Shown here one piece after another: positions 1-6,062 of a stretch of DNA of 7,656 bases. The notes beneath the pieces are model-generated. The model was not told the origin of the DNA, did not search any database, and saw only the letters and a list, made by a program, of their open reading frames with translations. Position numbers and translations under genes: made by a program. Within the stretch, counting starts at the first letter, position 1. Each line of letters begins with the position of its first letter. The stretch covers positions 1-7,656 of the forward strand of contig JAJZMO010000154.1 of assembly GCA_021798235.1 (NCBI GenBank), given 5' to 3'. This DNA is from Acidobacteriota bacterium. GTDB taxonomy: Bacteria > Acidobacteriota > Terriglobia > Terriglobales > Acidobacteriaceae.

Positions 1-1
1 G

Positions 2-913
2 CAGCGTGCGCAAAAATTTCTCACCCGCAATGGCGTCGCTCTGGGGCCAATCCACTTTCACCGCTGGCCCACCAACCGGGTTTGGACGCGCGACTCTGGC
101 CCGATTTTTCTGCGCCGCGACCCAGCCGCGCAAGCGCGCAAAGATGCCCTGCCTGCGCTCGCCATCACCGATTGGAAGTTCAACGCCTGGGCCAAGTATG
201 ACGACTGGCAGCAGGACGACAAGCTGCCCGCGCGCGTAGCAAAACAGCTCCAGCTACCGCGCTGGACGCCGGAGGTTTTGCTCCCCACCACTGGCCAGCG
301 CCAGCCCGTGCGCCATCGCGTGGTGCTCGAAGGCGGCAGCATCGACGCGAACGGCGCAGGCGCGCTGCTCACCACGGAAGAATGCCTGCTGAGCGAAGTG
401 CAACAGCGCAACCCCGGCCTTAGCCGCGCGCAACTGGAGCAATGCTTCCACGACTATCTCGGCATCGACCAAGTGCTGTGGCTCAATCGCGGCATCGCGG
501 GCGACGACACGCACGGCCACGTCGACGACATTGCCCGCTTCACCGACGCGACGACCATCGTCGCCGCCGTGGAGCCCAACCGCGCGGATGAAAATCATCT
601 GCCGCTGGCGGAAAATCTGGACCGGCTGCGCAACGCGCGCACCCCGCACGGCCAGCCCTACCGTGTTATGGAGCTGCCGCTGCCCGCGCCCGTGGTCTTT
701 GACGGCCAACGCCTGCCCGCCAGCTACGCCAATTTCTATATCGCCAACGGCCTCGTGCTGGTGCCCACCTTCAACGACGCTAACGACCGCATCGCGCTCA
801 ACACGCTGGCGGAGTTATTCCCGCGCCACAGCATCGTCGGCATTCACTGCATGGACTTCATCTGGGGCCTGGGCGCGCTGCACTGCATGACGCAACAGCA
901 GCCCGCGCCGTAA
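2..913 (+). CDS. Agmatine deiminase / peptidylarginine deiminase-family protein (5' end outside window)
   Basis: The reading frame is open from the first complete codon at 2 to the TAA at 911-913, giving 303 visible residues without a start. Family motifs appear in order (visible-residue numbering): TNRVWTRDSGPIF at 24-36, LEGGSID at 109-115, GDDTHGHVDDIARF at 167-180 with the presumed catalytic His173, ASYANFYIANG at 240-250, and GALHCMTQQ at 291-299 with the presumed nucleophile Cys295. These are hallmarks of the PAD_porph/agmatine deiminase family in the guanidino-modifying superfamily. Such enzymes hydrolyse a guanidino group; AguA converts agmatine to N-carbamoylputrescine and ammonia in polyamine synthesis. 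Full-length members are about 340-370 residues, so roughly 50-60 N-terminal residues are missing here. Family membership is firm. Agmatine as the substrate is likely but not proven, since peptidylarginine deiminases share these motifs. It lies 14 bases before tadA on the same strand and may be co-transcribed with it. Confidence 0.93.
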   Translation, partial: QRAQKFLTRNGVALGPIHFHRWPTNRVWTRDSGPIFLRRDPAAQARKDALPALAITDWKFNAWAKYDDWQQDDKLPARVAKQLQLPRWTPEVLLPTTGQRQPVRHRVVLEGGSIDANGAGALLTTEECLLSEVQQRNPGLSRAQLEQCFHDYLGIDQVLWLNRGIAGDDTHGHVDDIARFTDATTIVAAVEPNRADENHLPLAENLDRLRNARTPHGQPYRVMELPLPAPVVFDGQRLPASYANFYIANGLVLVPTFNDANDRIALNTLAELFPRHSIVGIHCMDFIWGLGALHCMTQQQPAP

Positions 914-927
914 ACTGTCCGCAGCCC

Positions 928-1407
928 ATGCACAATCCATCTGCCCTCGAAACCGCCGCACAGGATGAGCGCTTCCTGCGCATGGCCTTGGCGCAAGCGC
1001 AAATAGCCGCCGAGGCAGGCGAAGTGCCCATCGGCGCAGTGCTCGTCGGCCCAGAGGAAGCGGTCCTCGCGCTCGGGCAAAATCGTGTACTGCGCGACAA
1101 CGACCCCACTGCGCACGCCGAGATCGTCGCGCTGCGCGCCGCGGGCGCGGCCCTCGGCAACTATCGGCTCCCCGGCTGCACGCTCTACGTCACCTTGGAG
1201 CCATGCGCCATGTGCGCCGGAGCCATTACCCACGCGCGAATTGAGCGACTGGTCTACGGTGCAGCCGATCCCAAGGCGGGCGCAGTCGGCAGCGTGCTCA
1301 ACGTGCTGAACCACCCGCAGCTCAACCACCGCGTGCAGGCCCACAGCGGCCTGTTGGCCGACAAATGCGGCGCGCTGCTCAAAGACTTCTTCCGCCAGCG
1401 AAGATAA
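928..1407 (+). CDS. tadA: tRNA-specific adenosine deaminase TadA
   Basis: This 159-residue protein has the complete zinc-dependent cytidine/deoxycytidylate deaminase signature. HAE at residues 63-65 supplies the zinc ligand His63 and the proton-shuttling Glu65, and PCAMC at 92-96 supplies zinc ligands Cys93 and Cys96. Other TadA-typical stretches are GEVPIGAVLV (31-40), LYVTLEPCAMCAGAI (86-100) and VYGAADPKAGAVGS (109-122). TadA deaminates adenosine 34 to inosine in the anticodon of tRNA-Arg(ACG), letting one tRNA read several arginine codons; the enzyme is cytosolic and usually essential. The length matches the family (about 150-170 residues). The ATG at 928 fits the family N-terminus, but no clear Shine-Dalgarno precedes it. 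With the upstream stop only 14 bases away, translation may depend on ribosomes finishing the deiminase gene. The 3' end converges on galE with 9 bases between stop codons. Confidence 0.96.
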   Translation: MHNPSALETAAQDERFLRMALAQAQIAAEAGEVPIGAVLVGPEEAVLALGQNRVLRDNDPTAHAEIVALRAAGAALGNYRLPGCTLYVTLEPCAMCAGAITHARIERLVYGAADPKAGAVGSVLNVLNHPQLNHRVQAHSGLLADKCGALLKDFFRQRR

Positions 1408-1417
1408 GGCGCGCCTT
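1406..1417. repeat. 12-bp perfect palindrome between the convergent tadA and galE stops
   Basis: AAGGCGCGCCTT reads identically on both strands. It overlaps the last two bases of the tadA stop codon and the last base of the galE stop codon. There is no T-tract on either side and little room for a loop, so it is not a standard intrinsic terminator. It could be a protein-binding site or simply a GC-rich coincidence. Confidence 0.5.
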
Positions 1418-2385
1418 CATCGGTAGCGCTGCTGGTGCCATTGCCAGGCGCTGGCCATAATGGCGTCGAGTGCGGGGAATTTCGGCTGCCAGCCGAGTTC
1501 GCGGCTGATTTTTTCTGAACTTGCCACCAGTACCGCCGGGTCGCCCGCGCGGCGCGGAACCTCCTCGACGGGAATGGCGTGGCCGGTGACACGCCGAGCC
1601 GACTCCACCACTTGCCGCACGCTGAAGCCTTGGCCATTGCCCAAGTTGTAGACCAGCCGGTCGCGCTGCTCGAGCGCGCGGAGCGCCAGCAGGTGCGCAT
1701 CCGCCAGATCGCTGACGTGGATGTAGTCGCGGATGCAGGTGCCATCCGGCGTCGGGTAATCCGTACCGTAGATTTTGATACTCTTGCGGCGGCCCAGCGC
1801 CACGTCCAGAATCAGCGGGATCAGGTGCGACTCCGGCTCATGTGCCTCGCCACGACCCGCGATGGCTCCAGCAACGTTAAAGTAGCGCAGACTGGCGGTG
1901 CGCAGCCCGTGAATGCGGTGCAGCCAGGCCAGCATTTGTTCGACCAGCAGCTTGGACTCGCCGTAGGGATTGGTGGGGCGCAGCGCAGCCTCTTCGCGGA
2001 TCGGCGTTGACTCCGGCTCCCCATAGACGGCAGCGGTTGAGGAAAAAACCAGTTTTTTGACCCCGGTGGCCAACATCGACTCCAATAGGCCGAGCGTGGA
2101 GGCGGTATTATTGCGAAAATACAGCTCCGGGCGCTGCATACTCTCGCCTGCCTCGATCAATGCAGCGAAGTGGAGCACAGCTTCGATCTTTCTTTCCCGT
2201 AACACACCCTCCACCTTGGCGCGATCGGCCACATCGCCTTCCAGGAACTCCGCACCCTGCGGAACTGCCGTACGTTGGGCATGACAAAGGTTGTCATAGA
2301 TATAAACATTGTGGCCTTGCTCCAACAACCGCTGCGCCACGGTGCCGCCGATATAGCCCGCCCCCCCAGTGACAAGAATCTGCAC
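1417..2385 (-). CDS. galE: UDP-glucose 4-epimerase GalE
   Basis: From the chosen GTG this is a 322-residue extended short-chain dehydrogenase/reductase. Residues 7-13 (GGAGYIG) form the NAD-binding glycine motif at the N-terminus. FSSTAAVYGE (114-123) and NPYGESK (139-145) hold the catalytic triad positions Thr117, Tyr141 and Lys145. RYFNVAGA (167-174) and DGTCIRDYIHVSDLA (214-228) are typical of GalE. The enzyme interconverts UDP-glucose and UDP-galactose for the Leloir pathway and for sugar nucleotides used in LPS, exopolysaccharide or glycan synthesis. The open frame extends 19 codons further upstream to an ATG at 2442, but the protein should begin at VQILVTGGAGYIGG, read as Met-Gln-Ile: the GTG has a GAGGAG seven bases upstream, and GalE proteins normally start only a few residues before the GxxGxxG motif. 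Related sugar-nucleotide epimerases cannot be fully excluded, but the GalE motifs are strong. Confidence 0.95.
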   Translation of the reverse strand: MQILVTGGAGYIGGTVAQRLLEQGHNVYIYDNLCHAQRTAVPQGAEFLEGDVADRAKVEGVLRERKIEAVLHFAALIEAGESMQRPELYFRNNTASTLGLLESMLATGVKKLVFSSTAAVYGEPESTPIREEAALRPTNPYGESKLLVEQMLAWLHRIHGLRTASLRYFNVAGAIAGRGEAHEPESHLIPLILDVALGRRKSIKIYGTDYPTPDGTCIRDYIHVSDLADAHLLALRALEQRDRLVYNLGNGQGFSVRQVVESARRVTGHAIPVEEVPRRAGDPAVLVASSEKISRELGWQPKFPALDAIMASAWQWHQQRYR

Positions 2386-2392
2386 GCTGTGT

Positions 2393-2398
2393 CTCCTC
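2393..2398 (-). promoter_or_regulatory. Ribosome binding site that fixes the galE GTG start
   Basis: On the minus strand GAGGAG is followed by a seven-base spacer (ACACAGC) and then GTG at 2385-2383. This near-ideal Shine-Dalgarno argues for the GTG over the in-frame ATG at 2442, which would add 19 residues unlike any GalE N-terminus. Confidence 0.85.
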
Positions 2399-2431
2399 TG
2401 AATTCGATGAAGCCGTCCGTATCCAGTGTGC

Positions 2432-2455
2432 ACTTGCATCATGTTTGGTGCAAGT
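2432..2455. repeat. 7-bp inverted repeat upstream of galE (possible operator or leader hairpin)
   Basis: ACTTGCA at 2432-2438 is mirrored by TGCAAGT at 2449-2455, separated by 10 bases. The centre lies about 60 bases upstream of the galE GTG, where a regulator site or a 5' leader hairpin could act. The symmetry is perfect but short, and no regulator gene is in view. Confidence 0.4.
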
Positions 2456-2613
2456 AAATCCGGCTTGCCCTGCGCAATGCCCGAGATGCGCCCGTCGGGA
2501 ACTTCGGAAAATATTGATGGATTTTTTCATGGCCAACCCAGTTAAAAAGAAGTTATAATTCTCAGCGGTCATTGTATGGCTCGACAATAGAAGAGTAGCT
2601 TCCTAGGTACCGC

Positions 2614-2682
2614 GCATGGAAATTGAACGCAATCGATTTGTTTTGTGGCATACTTTGGGGCACAGTAGAAATATTTCCATGC
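2614..2682. repeat. 10-bp perfect inverted repeat with 49-base spacer
   Basis: GCATGGAAAT at 2614-2623 is the exact reverse complement of ATTTCCATGC at 2673-2682. The enclosed 49 bases carry no open gene. The arms could pair in an RNA to close a long loop, or serve as two binding half-sites. No target-site duplication or transposase is present, so it is not evidently a mobile element. Confidence 0.45.
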
Positions 2683-2882
2683 ATCGGGAATCGGCTCGGT
2701 CGTTGTGTTGCTCTTGGAGTAGGACATGAGACGCTTCCAGTGGATTCACGGATTTTGGGTGAGTTTGCACGCGCGGGGATTGCGCGGATGCAAGGATGAT
2801 GCGTTCGCTGTATGCTTTTTTGACTTGTCTCCTCTGGCAAGATCTGGGAGCGGTTGCCGAAGAGCAGGATCGGGAGTTCGCA

Positions 2883-2917
2883 CCCAGTGGTGCTGTCCAT
2901 AGGCGACACTGACTGGG
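2883..2917 (+). repeat. Potential two-tier hairpin upstream of the TonB-type gene
   Basis: CCCAGT (2883-2888) pairs with ACTGGG (2912-2917). Inside it, TGTC (2894-2897) pairs with GACA (2905-2908) around a seven-base loop. The result is a ten-pair hairpin with an internal loop. There is no following T-tract. It would lie in the 5' leader if transcription of the TonB-type gene starts further upstream. Confidence 0.35.
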
Positions 2918-2952
2918 ATGTTTGCACGGAGTACGTGGGCAGCGCCGATAAA

Positions 2953-2968
2953 CAAGGCGACTGCCTTG
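2953..2968 (+). repeat. Perfect 6-bp hairpin with four-base loop upstream of the TonB-type gene
   Basis: CAAGGC, loop GACT, then GCCTTG form a compact stem-loop about 135 bases upstream of the ATG at 3102. No U-tract follows, so it is not an intrinsic terminator. It may be leader structure or chance. Confidence 0.35.
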
Positions 2969-3101
2969 GAAGAGTTCGGGATTGTAGTTGGCAGCACACC
3001 GGCGACCCAATGCACTCGGAATGAGCGCAGAATGGGGATAGAATCGGCAGGCTGCGGGTTATTCGGGTTGAAAAAAATATTGTTCCAGAGGTTAAGGCTC
3101 T

Positions 3102-4166
3102 ATGTCGAAACCAGCATTGCAACAACAAGCAACATTTGGTCTGCTGCCAGAGTCCGAGGGTATGAACGGTGCATACGCGGTCAGCGCGATCGTCAATGTG
3201 TGCATTCTCGCTCTGTTTATGGTTCTCTCGCTCTATGCGATCCACCAAAAGATTGTCGCGAAACAAGCGGTCAGCCTGACCTTGGTCGAGACCAAGCAGC
3301 CGGAGCCGATCAAGCCCAAGCCCGTGGTAAAAACGCAGATCGTGCCCCCGACGCCGGACATGCTCAACAATATCGCGCCAAAGATCGTGTTCCAGAACGC
3401 GCCGGTGGAAGAGGCTCCGCACATGGCCAAGTTGAAGATGGATGTGCCGAATGCCCCCGTGCTGCCGCCGTACAAGCCCGTGGACGTCGCCCTGCCGCCG
3501 CAACCCAAGGTGGGCATGTTCCAATCCAACACCGCGACGATTGTGGCCAACAACATGGGCCATCAATCCACCAAGATGGGCGGCTTTGGCGACACCAGCG
3601 GTGCGCATACCAATGCCAACTCCACCAACAGTCAAGTGGCCGCCTACGGCAGCTTCAGCAACTCCACAGGTTCGCAGACCGGCGCGGGTATGGCGCGCCG
3701 CGGCAGCGTGCAAGGCGTAAACTTTGGCTCTGGCTACGCGGGTGGCCAGGTCGGTGGTGCCGGACACGGGAAGGTTGCCAGTGTGGGATTTGGCACGGGC
3801 ACGGCCGTCGCCCATGGTCCGGTCGGCACGGTGCAAACGGCTGGCTTTACCACCAAGACAGCAACCACAGGCATAAAGATTGCTAATACTCAGGCGGATT
3901 TCCAGCAAGTTCAGATTCTCTTCCACCCCACACCGGAGTACACTCAGGAAGCGCGCCAAATGCACATTCAGGGTGAGGTGGTTTTACAGGTCAAGTTTGC
4001 CGCAGATGGCAGCGTGCATGTGATTCGCGTAGTGCACGGATTGGGCCACGGTTTGGACGAACAGGCCATTCGCGCGGCGGAACAAACACGGTTTAAGCCG
4101 GCCACCAAGGACGGACAAGCCATCGACATGACAACGTACTACAGAATTGATTTTCAGTTGGCATAA
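3102..4166 (+). CDS. TonB-type energy transducer with Gly/Ser/Asn-rich linker
   Basis: The 354-residue protein has the three-part plan of TonB. A short cytoplasmic N-terminus is followed by one membrane segment at about residues 24-47 (hydrophobic run AVSAIVNVCILALFMVLSLY). A proline-rich stretch covers about 66-140. The C-terminal TonB domain covers about 271-354, with PTPEYTQEARQMHIQGEVVL, LDEQAIRAAEQTRFKPA and a closing YRIDFQLA. TonB proteins use the proton-motive force via ExbB/ExbD to drive outer-membrane transporters; neither partner is in this window. Residues 141-260 form an unusual low-complexity spacer rich in Gly, Ser, Asn, Thr and Ala instead of the usual Pro-Lys/Pro-Glu repeats. 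The ATG at 3102 is preceded by AAGG (3094-3097) and AGAGG (3087-3091). The next gene starts 30 bases after the stop, so they are probably co-transcribed. Family assignment is firm; its specific receptor is unknown. Confidence 0.9.
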   Translation: MSKPALQQQATFGLLPESEGMNGAYAVSAIVNVCILALFMVLSLYAIHQKIVAKQAVSLTLVETKQPEPIKPKPVVKTQIVPPTPDMLNNIAPKIVFQNAPVEEAPHMAKLKMDVPNAPVLPPYKPVDVALPPQPKVGMFQSNTATIVANNMGHQSTKMGGFGDTSGAHTNANSTNSQVAAYGSFSNSTGSQTGAGMARRGSVQGVNFGSGYAGGQVGGAGHGKVASVGFGTGTAVAHGPVGTVQTAGFTTKTATTGIKIANTQADFQQVQILFHPTPEYTQEARQMHIQGEVVLQVKFAADGSVHVIRVVHGLGHGLDEQAIRAAEQTRFKPATKDGQAIDMTTYYRIDFQLA

Positions 4167-4187
4167 GCAGTACACCATACTTATTTT

Positions 4188-4191
4188 GAGG
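4188..4191 (+). promoter_or_regulatory. Ribosome binding site for the M48-related gene
   Basis: GAGG lies five bases before the ATG at 4197. This supports that start over the in-frame ATG at 4215, and it lies in the 30-base gap after the TonB-type gene, consistent with one transcript. Confidence 0.7.
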
Positions 4192-4196
4192 ACTTC

Positions 4197-5981
4197 ATGG
4201 TCAGGACCTTCATCATGCAATGCAAAAGAGCCGTCTCCAAACATACGTTGCGACAGGCAGGATGCGCCCTAGGCATTCTGCTTATCTGCACAGCCCCTGC
4301 ATTTGCCCGCAAAAAGCAGGTTGCTCTCGGCAAGGCACAATTGACACCGGAGATGCTCAGGCTGATCGATCAGTCCTCCGTGCATGAACGCGCAGTGCTC
4401 AAGGCAGTGCAAGAGCGCACGCCGGTCGTGGAAACCTACATCCAGAACTATAAGCCAGATCTGCAGCTCAGCTCGGTTCCAGTCTCCGATCGCTACTTTT
4501 TGGGTCGGGTGGACTTTGGCCGCGTCATTCAAGACAACCGCTATGAAGAAGCCTCTTCCAAGAAGAATTTCTTCAAAGGCTCCACGATGTTTGTGAACGG
4601 CCTGACCAAGGCCTTCAAAATTGACTACGTGGCGCAAGGCTTTGTGCAGATGCTGCTGCTCGATGCCAACCACTTTGACCGCCAACACTACGAATTTAAG
4701 TTTGTCCGCCGCGAATTCATCGGCGACATTCGCACGTATATGTTCGATGTGGTTCCCAAACCGGGCAGTGGCGCGGGCCGCTTCATGGGTCGCATTTGGA
4801 TTGAGGATGGCGCGGGCAACATCGTTCGCTTCAGCGGCACCTACACCACGGCCAAGGGTCATGATCTGTACTTCCACTTTGATAGCTGGCGCACGGAAGT
4901 ACAGCCCGGCCTCTGGCTGCCAACTGCCGTTTACGCAGAAGAGCATGGACCGGGACTCGTCCCCGATCAAGCCGACTATTTCCGCGCACAGACTTGGATC
5001 TGGGGCTACTCGCTCCGCCAGCCTGTGGCCGCCAGTGACAATGAGAGCGTCAAGATTGACGCCGTCAAAGACCAGAGCGAAAGCGCAGAAGATATCAGCC
5101 CGCTGCAAGCCTCACGCATGTGGGCCGATCAGGCAGAGCAGAACATCTTGGAGCGCCTCTATCAGGCAGGCTTGCTTGCCGGCCCCAGTGATTTCGACAA
5201 GGTGCTGGAGACCGTCACCAATAACCTGATCGTCACCAACAACATCATCCTGGCTGAACCGATCAAGTGCCGCGTCATGCTCACCACGCCATTGGAGTCG
5301 CTGACCATCGGCAACACCATCGTGCTCAGCAAAGGCTTGGTGGACGTGCTGCCCACGGAAGAAGATTTGGCTGCCGTGCTCTCCTTCCAGTTGGCGCATT
5401 TGGTGCTCGGCCACAAGATCGACACCGAGTTCGCCTTCCCGGACAACCTAATGTTCCAAGATCAGGCTGCCATGCGCCGTCTGCCCCTGCATCACAGCGA
5501 TGCGGAAAACGATGCGGCGGCGAAGAAAGCCATCGAGCTACTGAAGAATTCTCCCTACAAGGACAAACTCGGCAACGTGGGTCTGTTCTTTGAAGCACTG
5601 GACGGTCGTGCACACGCACTGCCAGCACTGATGCAGCCGGAGATGGGCGATCCGCTCTTCCGCACCCCCACAGACGATGCGGTCTGGCTCAACGCACTGC
5701 TGCAAGGCGCGCCCAAGCTCAATATGGCCGACCTGAACCAGATTCCCGCACTGCCGCTTGGCAGCCGCCTGCACATTAATGTGTGGACCGACGCTGTCGA
5801 GTTGCTCAACGTTCGTCCGGCTCCAATCATCAGCCCTGGCGATAAGATGCCGTTTGAGGTCACCCCCATCTTCTTCCACCTGCGCGAATACGACGCCGGC
5901 CAGAAACTGCCGACCTCTGGCGCTCAGGGCCAGGATAGTGGAGCATCCCAAGCCGCAAGTTCCACCGCTTCTGCACAGTAG
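4197..5981 (+). CDS. Exported M48-related protein with degenerate HExxH (probable pseudo-peptidase)
   Basis: The 594-residue product starts with a likely Sec signal peptide: basic residues up to Arg19, a hydrophobic core at about 21-33, and probable cleavage after APAFA (residue 37). Residues about 60-270 are rich in predicted beta-strands (for example FDVVPKPG at 183-190 and RFMGRIWIEDGAGNIVRFSG at 195-214) and faintly recall a LolA-like lipoprotein-binding fold; that is a weak guess. Residues about 355-475 resemble an M48 peptidase core: GNTIVLSKGLVDVLPTEEDLAAVL, then an AH(x4)H segment, then a helix starting at Glu437. Where M48 enzymes have HExxH, this protein has Phe397-Gln-Leu-Ala-His401. 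The first zinc ligand and the catalytic Glu are therefore replaced, while the second His stays. Glu437 could be the third ligand, but the Asp normally four residues later is Ala441. Proteolysis is thus unlikely. The tail from about 575 is Ala/Ser-rich. It sits between a TonB-type protein and an outer-membrane barrel, suggesting a periplasmic envelope role. Confidence 0.82.
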   Translation: MVRTFIMQCKRAVSKHTLRQAGCALGILLICTAPAFARKKQVALGKAQLTPEMLRLIDQSSVHERAVLKAVQERTPVVETYIQNYKPDLQLSSVPVSDRYFLGRVDFGRVIQDNRYEEASSKKNFFKGSTMFVNGLTKAFKIDYVAQGFVQMLLLDANHFDRQHYEFKFVRREFIGDIRTYMFDVVPKPGSGAGRFMGRIWIEDGAGNIVRFSGTYTTAKGHDLYFHFDSWRTEVQPGLWLPTAVYAEEHGPGLVPDQADYFRAQTWIWGYSLRQPVAASDNESVKIDAVKDQSESAEDISPLQASRMWADQAEQNILERLYQAGLLAGPSDFDKVLETVTNNLIVTNNIILAEPIKCRVMLTTPLESLTIGNTIVLSKGLVDVLPTEEDLAAVLSFQLAHLVLGHKIDTEFAFPDNLMFQDQAAMRRLPLHHSDAENDAAAKKAIELLKNSPYKDKLGNVGLFFEALDGRAHALPALMQPEMGDPLFRTPTDDAVWLNALLQGAPKLNMADLNQIPALPLGSRLHINVWTDAVELLNVRPAPIISPGDKMPFEVTPIFFHLREYDAGQKLPTSGAQGQDSGASQAASSTASAQ

Positions 5982-5989
5982 TACGACCC

Positions 5990-6021
5990 CAGCCCTGCGT
6001 GCCGCAAAGCGCGCAGGGCTG
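5990..6021 (+). repeat. GC-rich hairpin without T-tract after the M48-related gene
   Basis: CAGCCCTGCG (5990-5999) pairs perfectly with CGCAGGGCTG (6012-6021), and the 12-base loop can form an inner CGC-AAA-GCG stem. It begins nine bases after the stop codon. The lack of a following T-run makes it a poor intrinsic terminator. It may protect the 3' end of the upstream message or lower read-through into the barrel gene. Confidence 0.6.
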
Positions 6022-6047
6022 TGCAATCTGGCATTGAAGTTTTGAAA

Positions 6048-6053
6048 GGGAGG
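6048..6053 (+). promoter_or_regulatory. Ribosome binding site that decides the GTG start of the barrel gene
   Basis: GGGAGG is followed nine bases later by GTG at 6063. This start gives a product that begins directly with a basic-hydrophobic signal peptide. The frame is open back to a GTG at 6021, but that would place 14 extra residues before the signal and would lie within the hairpin arm. Confidence 0.7.
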
Positions 6054-6062
6054 ATTGAGGGA

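Larger units (their letters stand above)
2386..3101. other. 716-base divergent intergenic region between galE and the TonB-type gene
   Basis: No convincing protein or known RNA gene is visible here on either strand. The stretch looks less GC-rich than the flanking genes, with AT-rich patches around 2500-2560 and 2615-2680. It must hold the promoter for galE leftwards and probably one for the TonB-type gene rightwards. A perfect TATAAT lies at 2554-2559 on the plus strand, but no matching -35 hexamer sits 15-19 bases upstream, and on the minus strand I see no good pair either. A TAGAAT at 3039-3044 is another weak -10 candidate. Several inverted repeats (2432-2455, 2614-2682, 2883-2917, 2953-2968) are listed separately. 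I looked for signatures of RNase P RNA, tmRNA, SRP RNA and tRNA and recognised none. Confidence 0.7.

Noticed and set aside
254..709. 151-codon minus-strand frame within the deiminase gene
   Set aside because: It is antisense to conserved motifs of the deiminase and has typical shadow composition.
2383..2442. Longer galE starting at ATG 2442
   Set aside because: The 19 added residues are not GalE-like, and the GTG at 2385 has a GAGGAG at ideal spacing just before the conserved N-terminus.
2554..2559. Perfect TATAAT as a complete promoter
   Set aside because: No -35-like hexamer occurs 15-19 bases upstream and there is no extended -10, so it is mentioned only as a lone element.
2645..2662. 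Sigma-54-like TGGCA...GG sequence
   Set aside because: The downstream GC element is one base out of the required spacing, and no activator-binding context or regulator gene is visible.
2746..3015. 89- and 135-codon minus-strand frames (2746-3015, 2603-3010) in the intergenic region
   Set aside because: They overlap each other in different frames, show no domain or signal peptide, and end in low-information basic tails. I cannot support either as a gene.
2918..3886. 322-codon plus-strand frame overlapping the TonB-type gene
   Set aside because: It is out of frame with the TonB-type gene, and its product is a Gly/Arg/Gln-rich shadow of the Gly-rich linker with no domain.
2562..3965. 467-codon open frame on the minus strand opposite the TonB-type gene and the intergenic region
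   Set aside because: Most of it is antisense to a clear TonB-family gene. The translation is rich in His, Arg and Cys, lacks any recognisable domain, and has no good ribosome binding site. It is best explained by codon bias of the opposite strand.
4269..5108. 279-codon minus-strand frame within the M48-related gene
   Set aside because: It is antisense to a gene with signal peptide, ribosome binding site and family similarity; no independent support.
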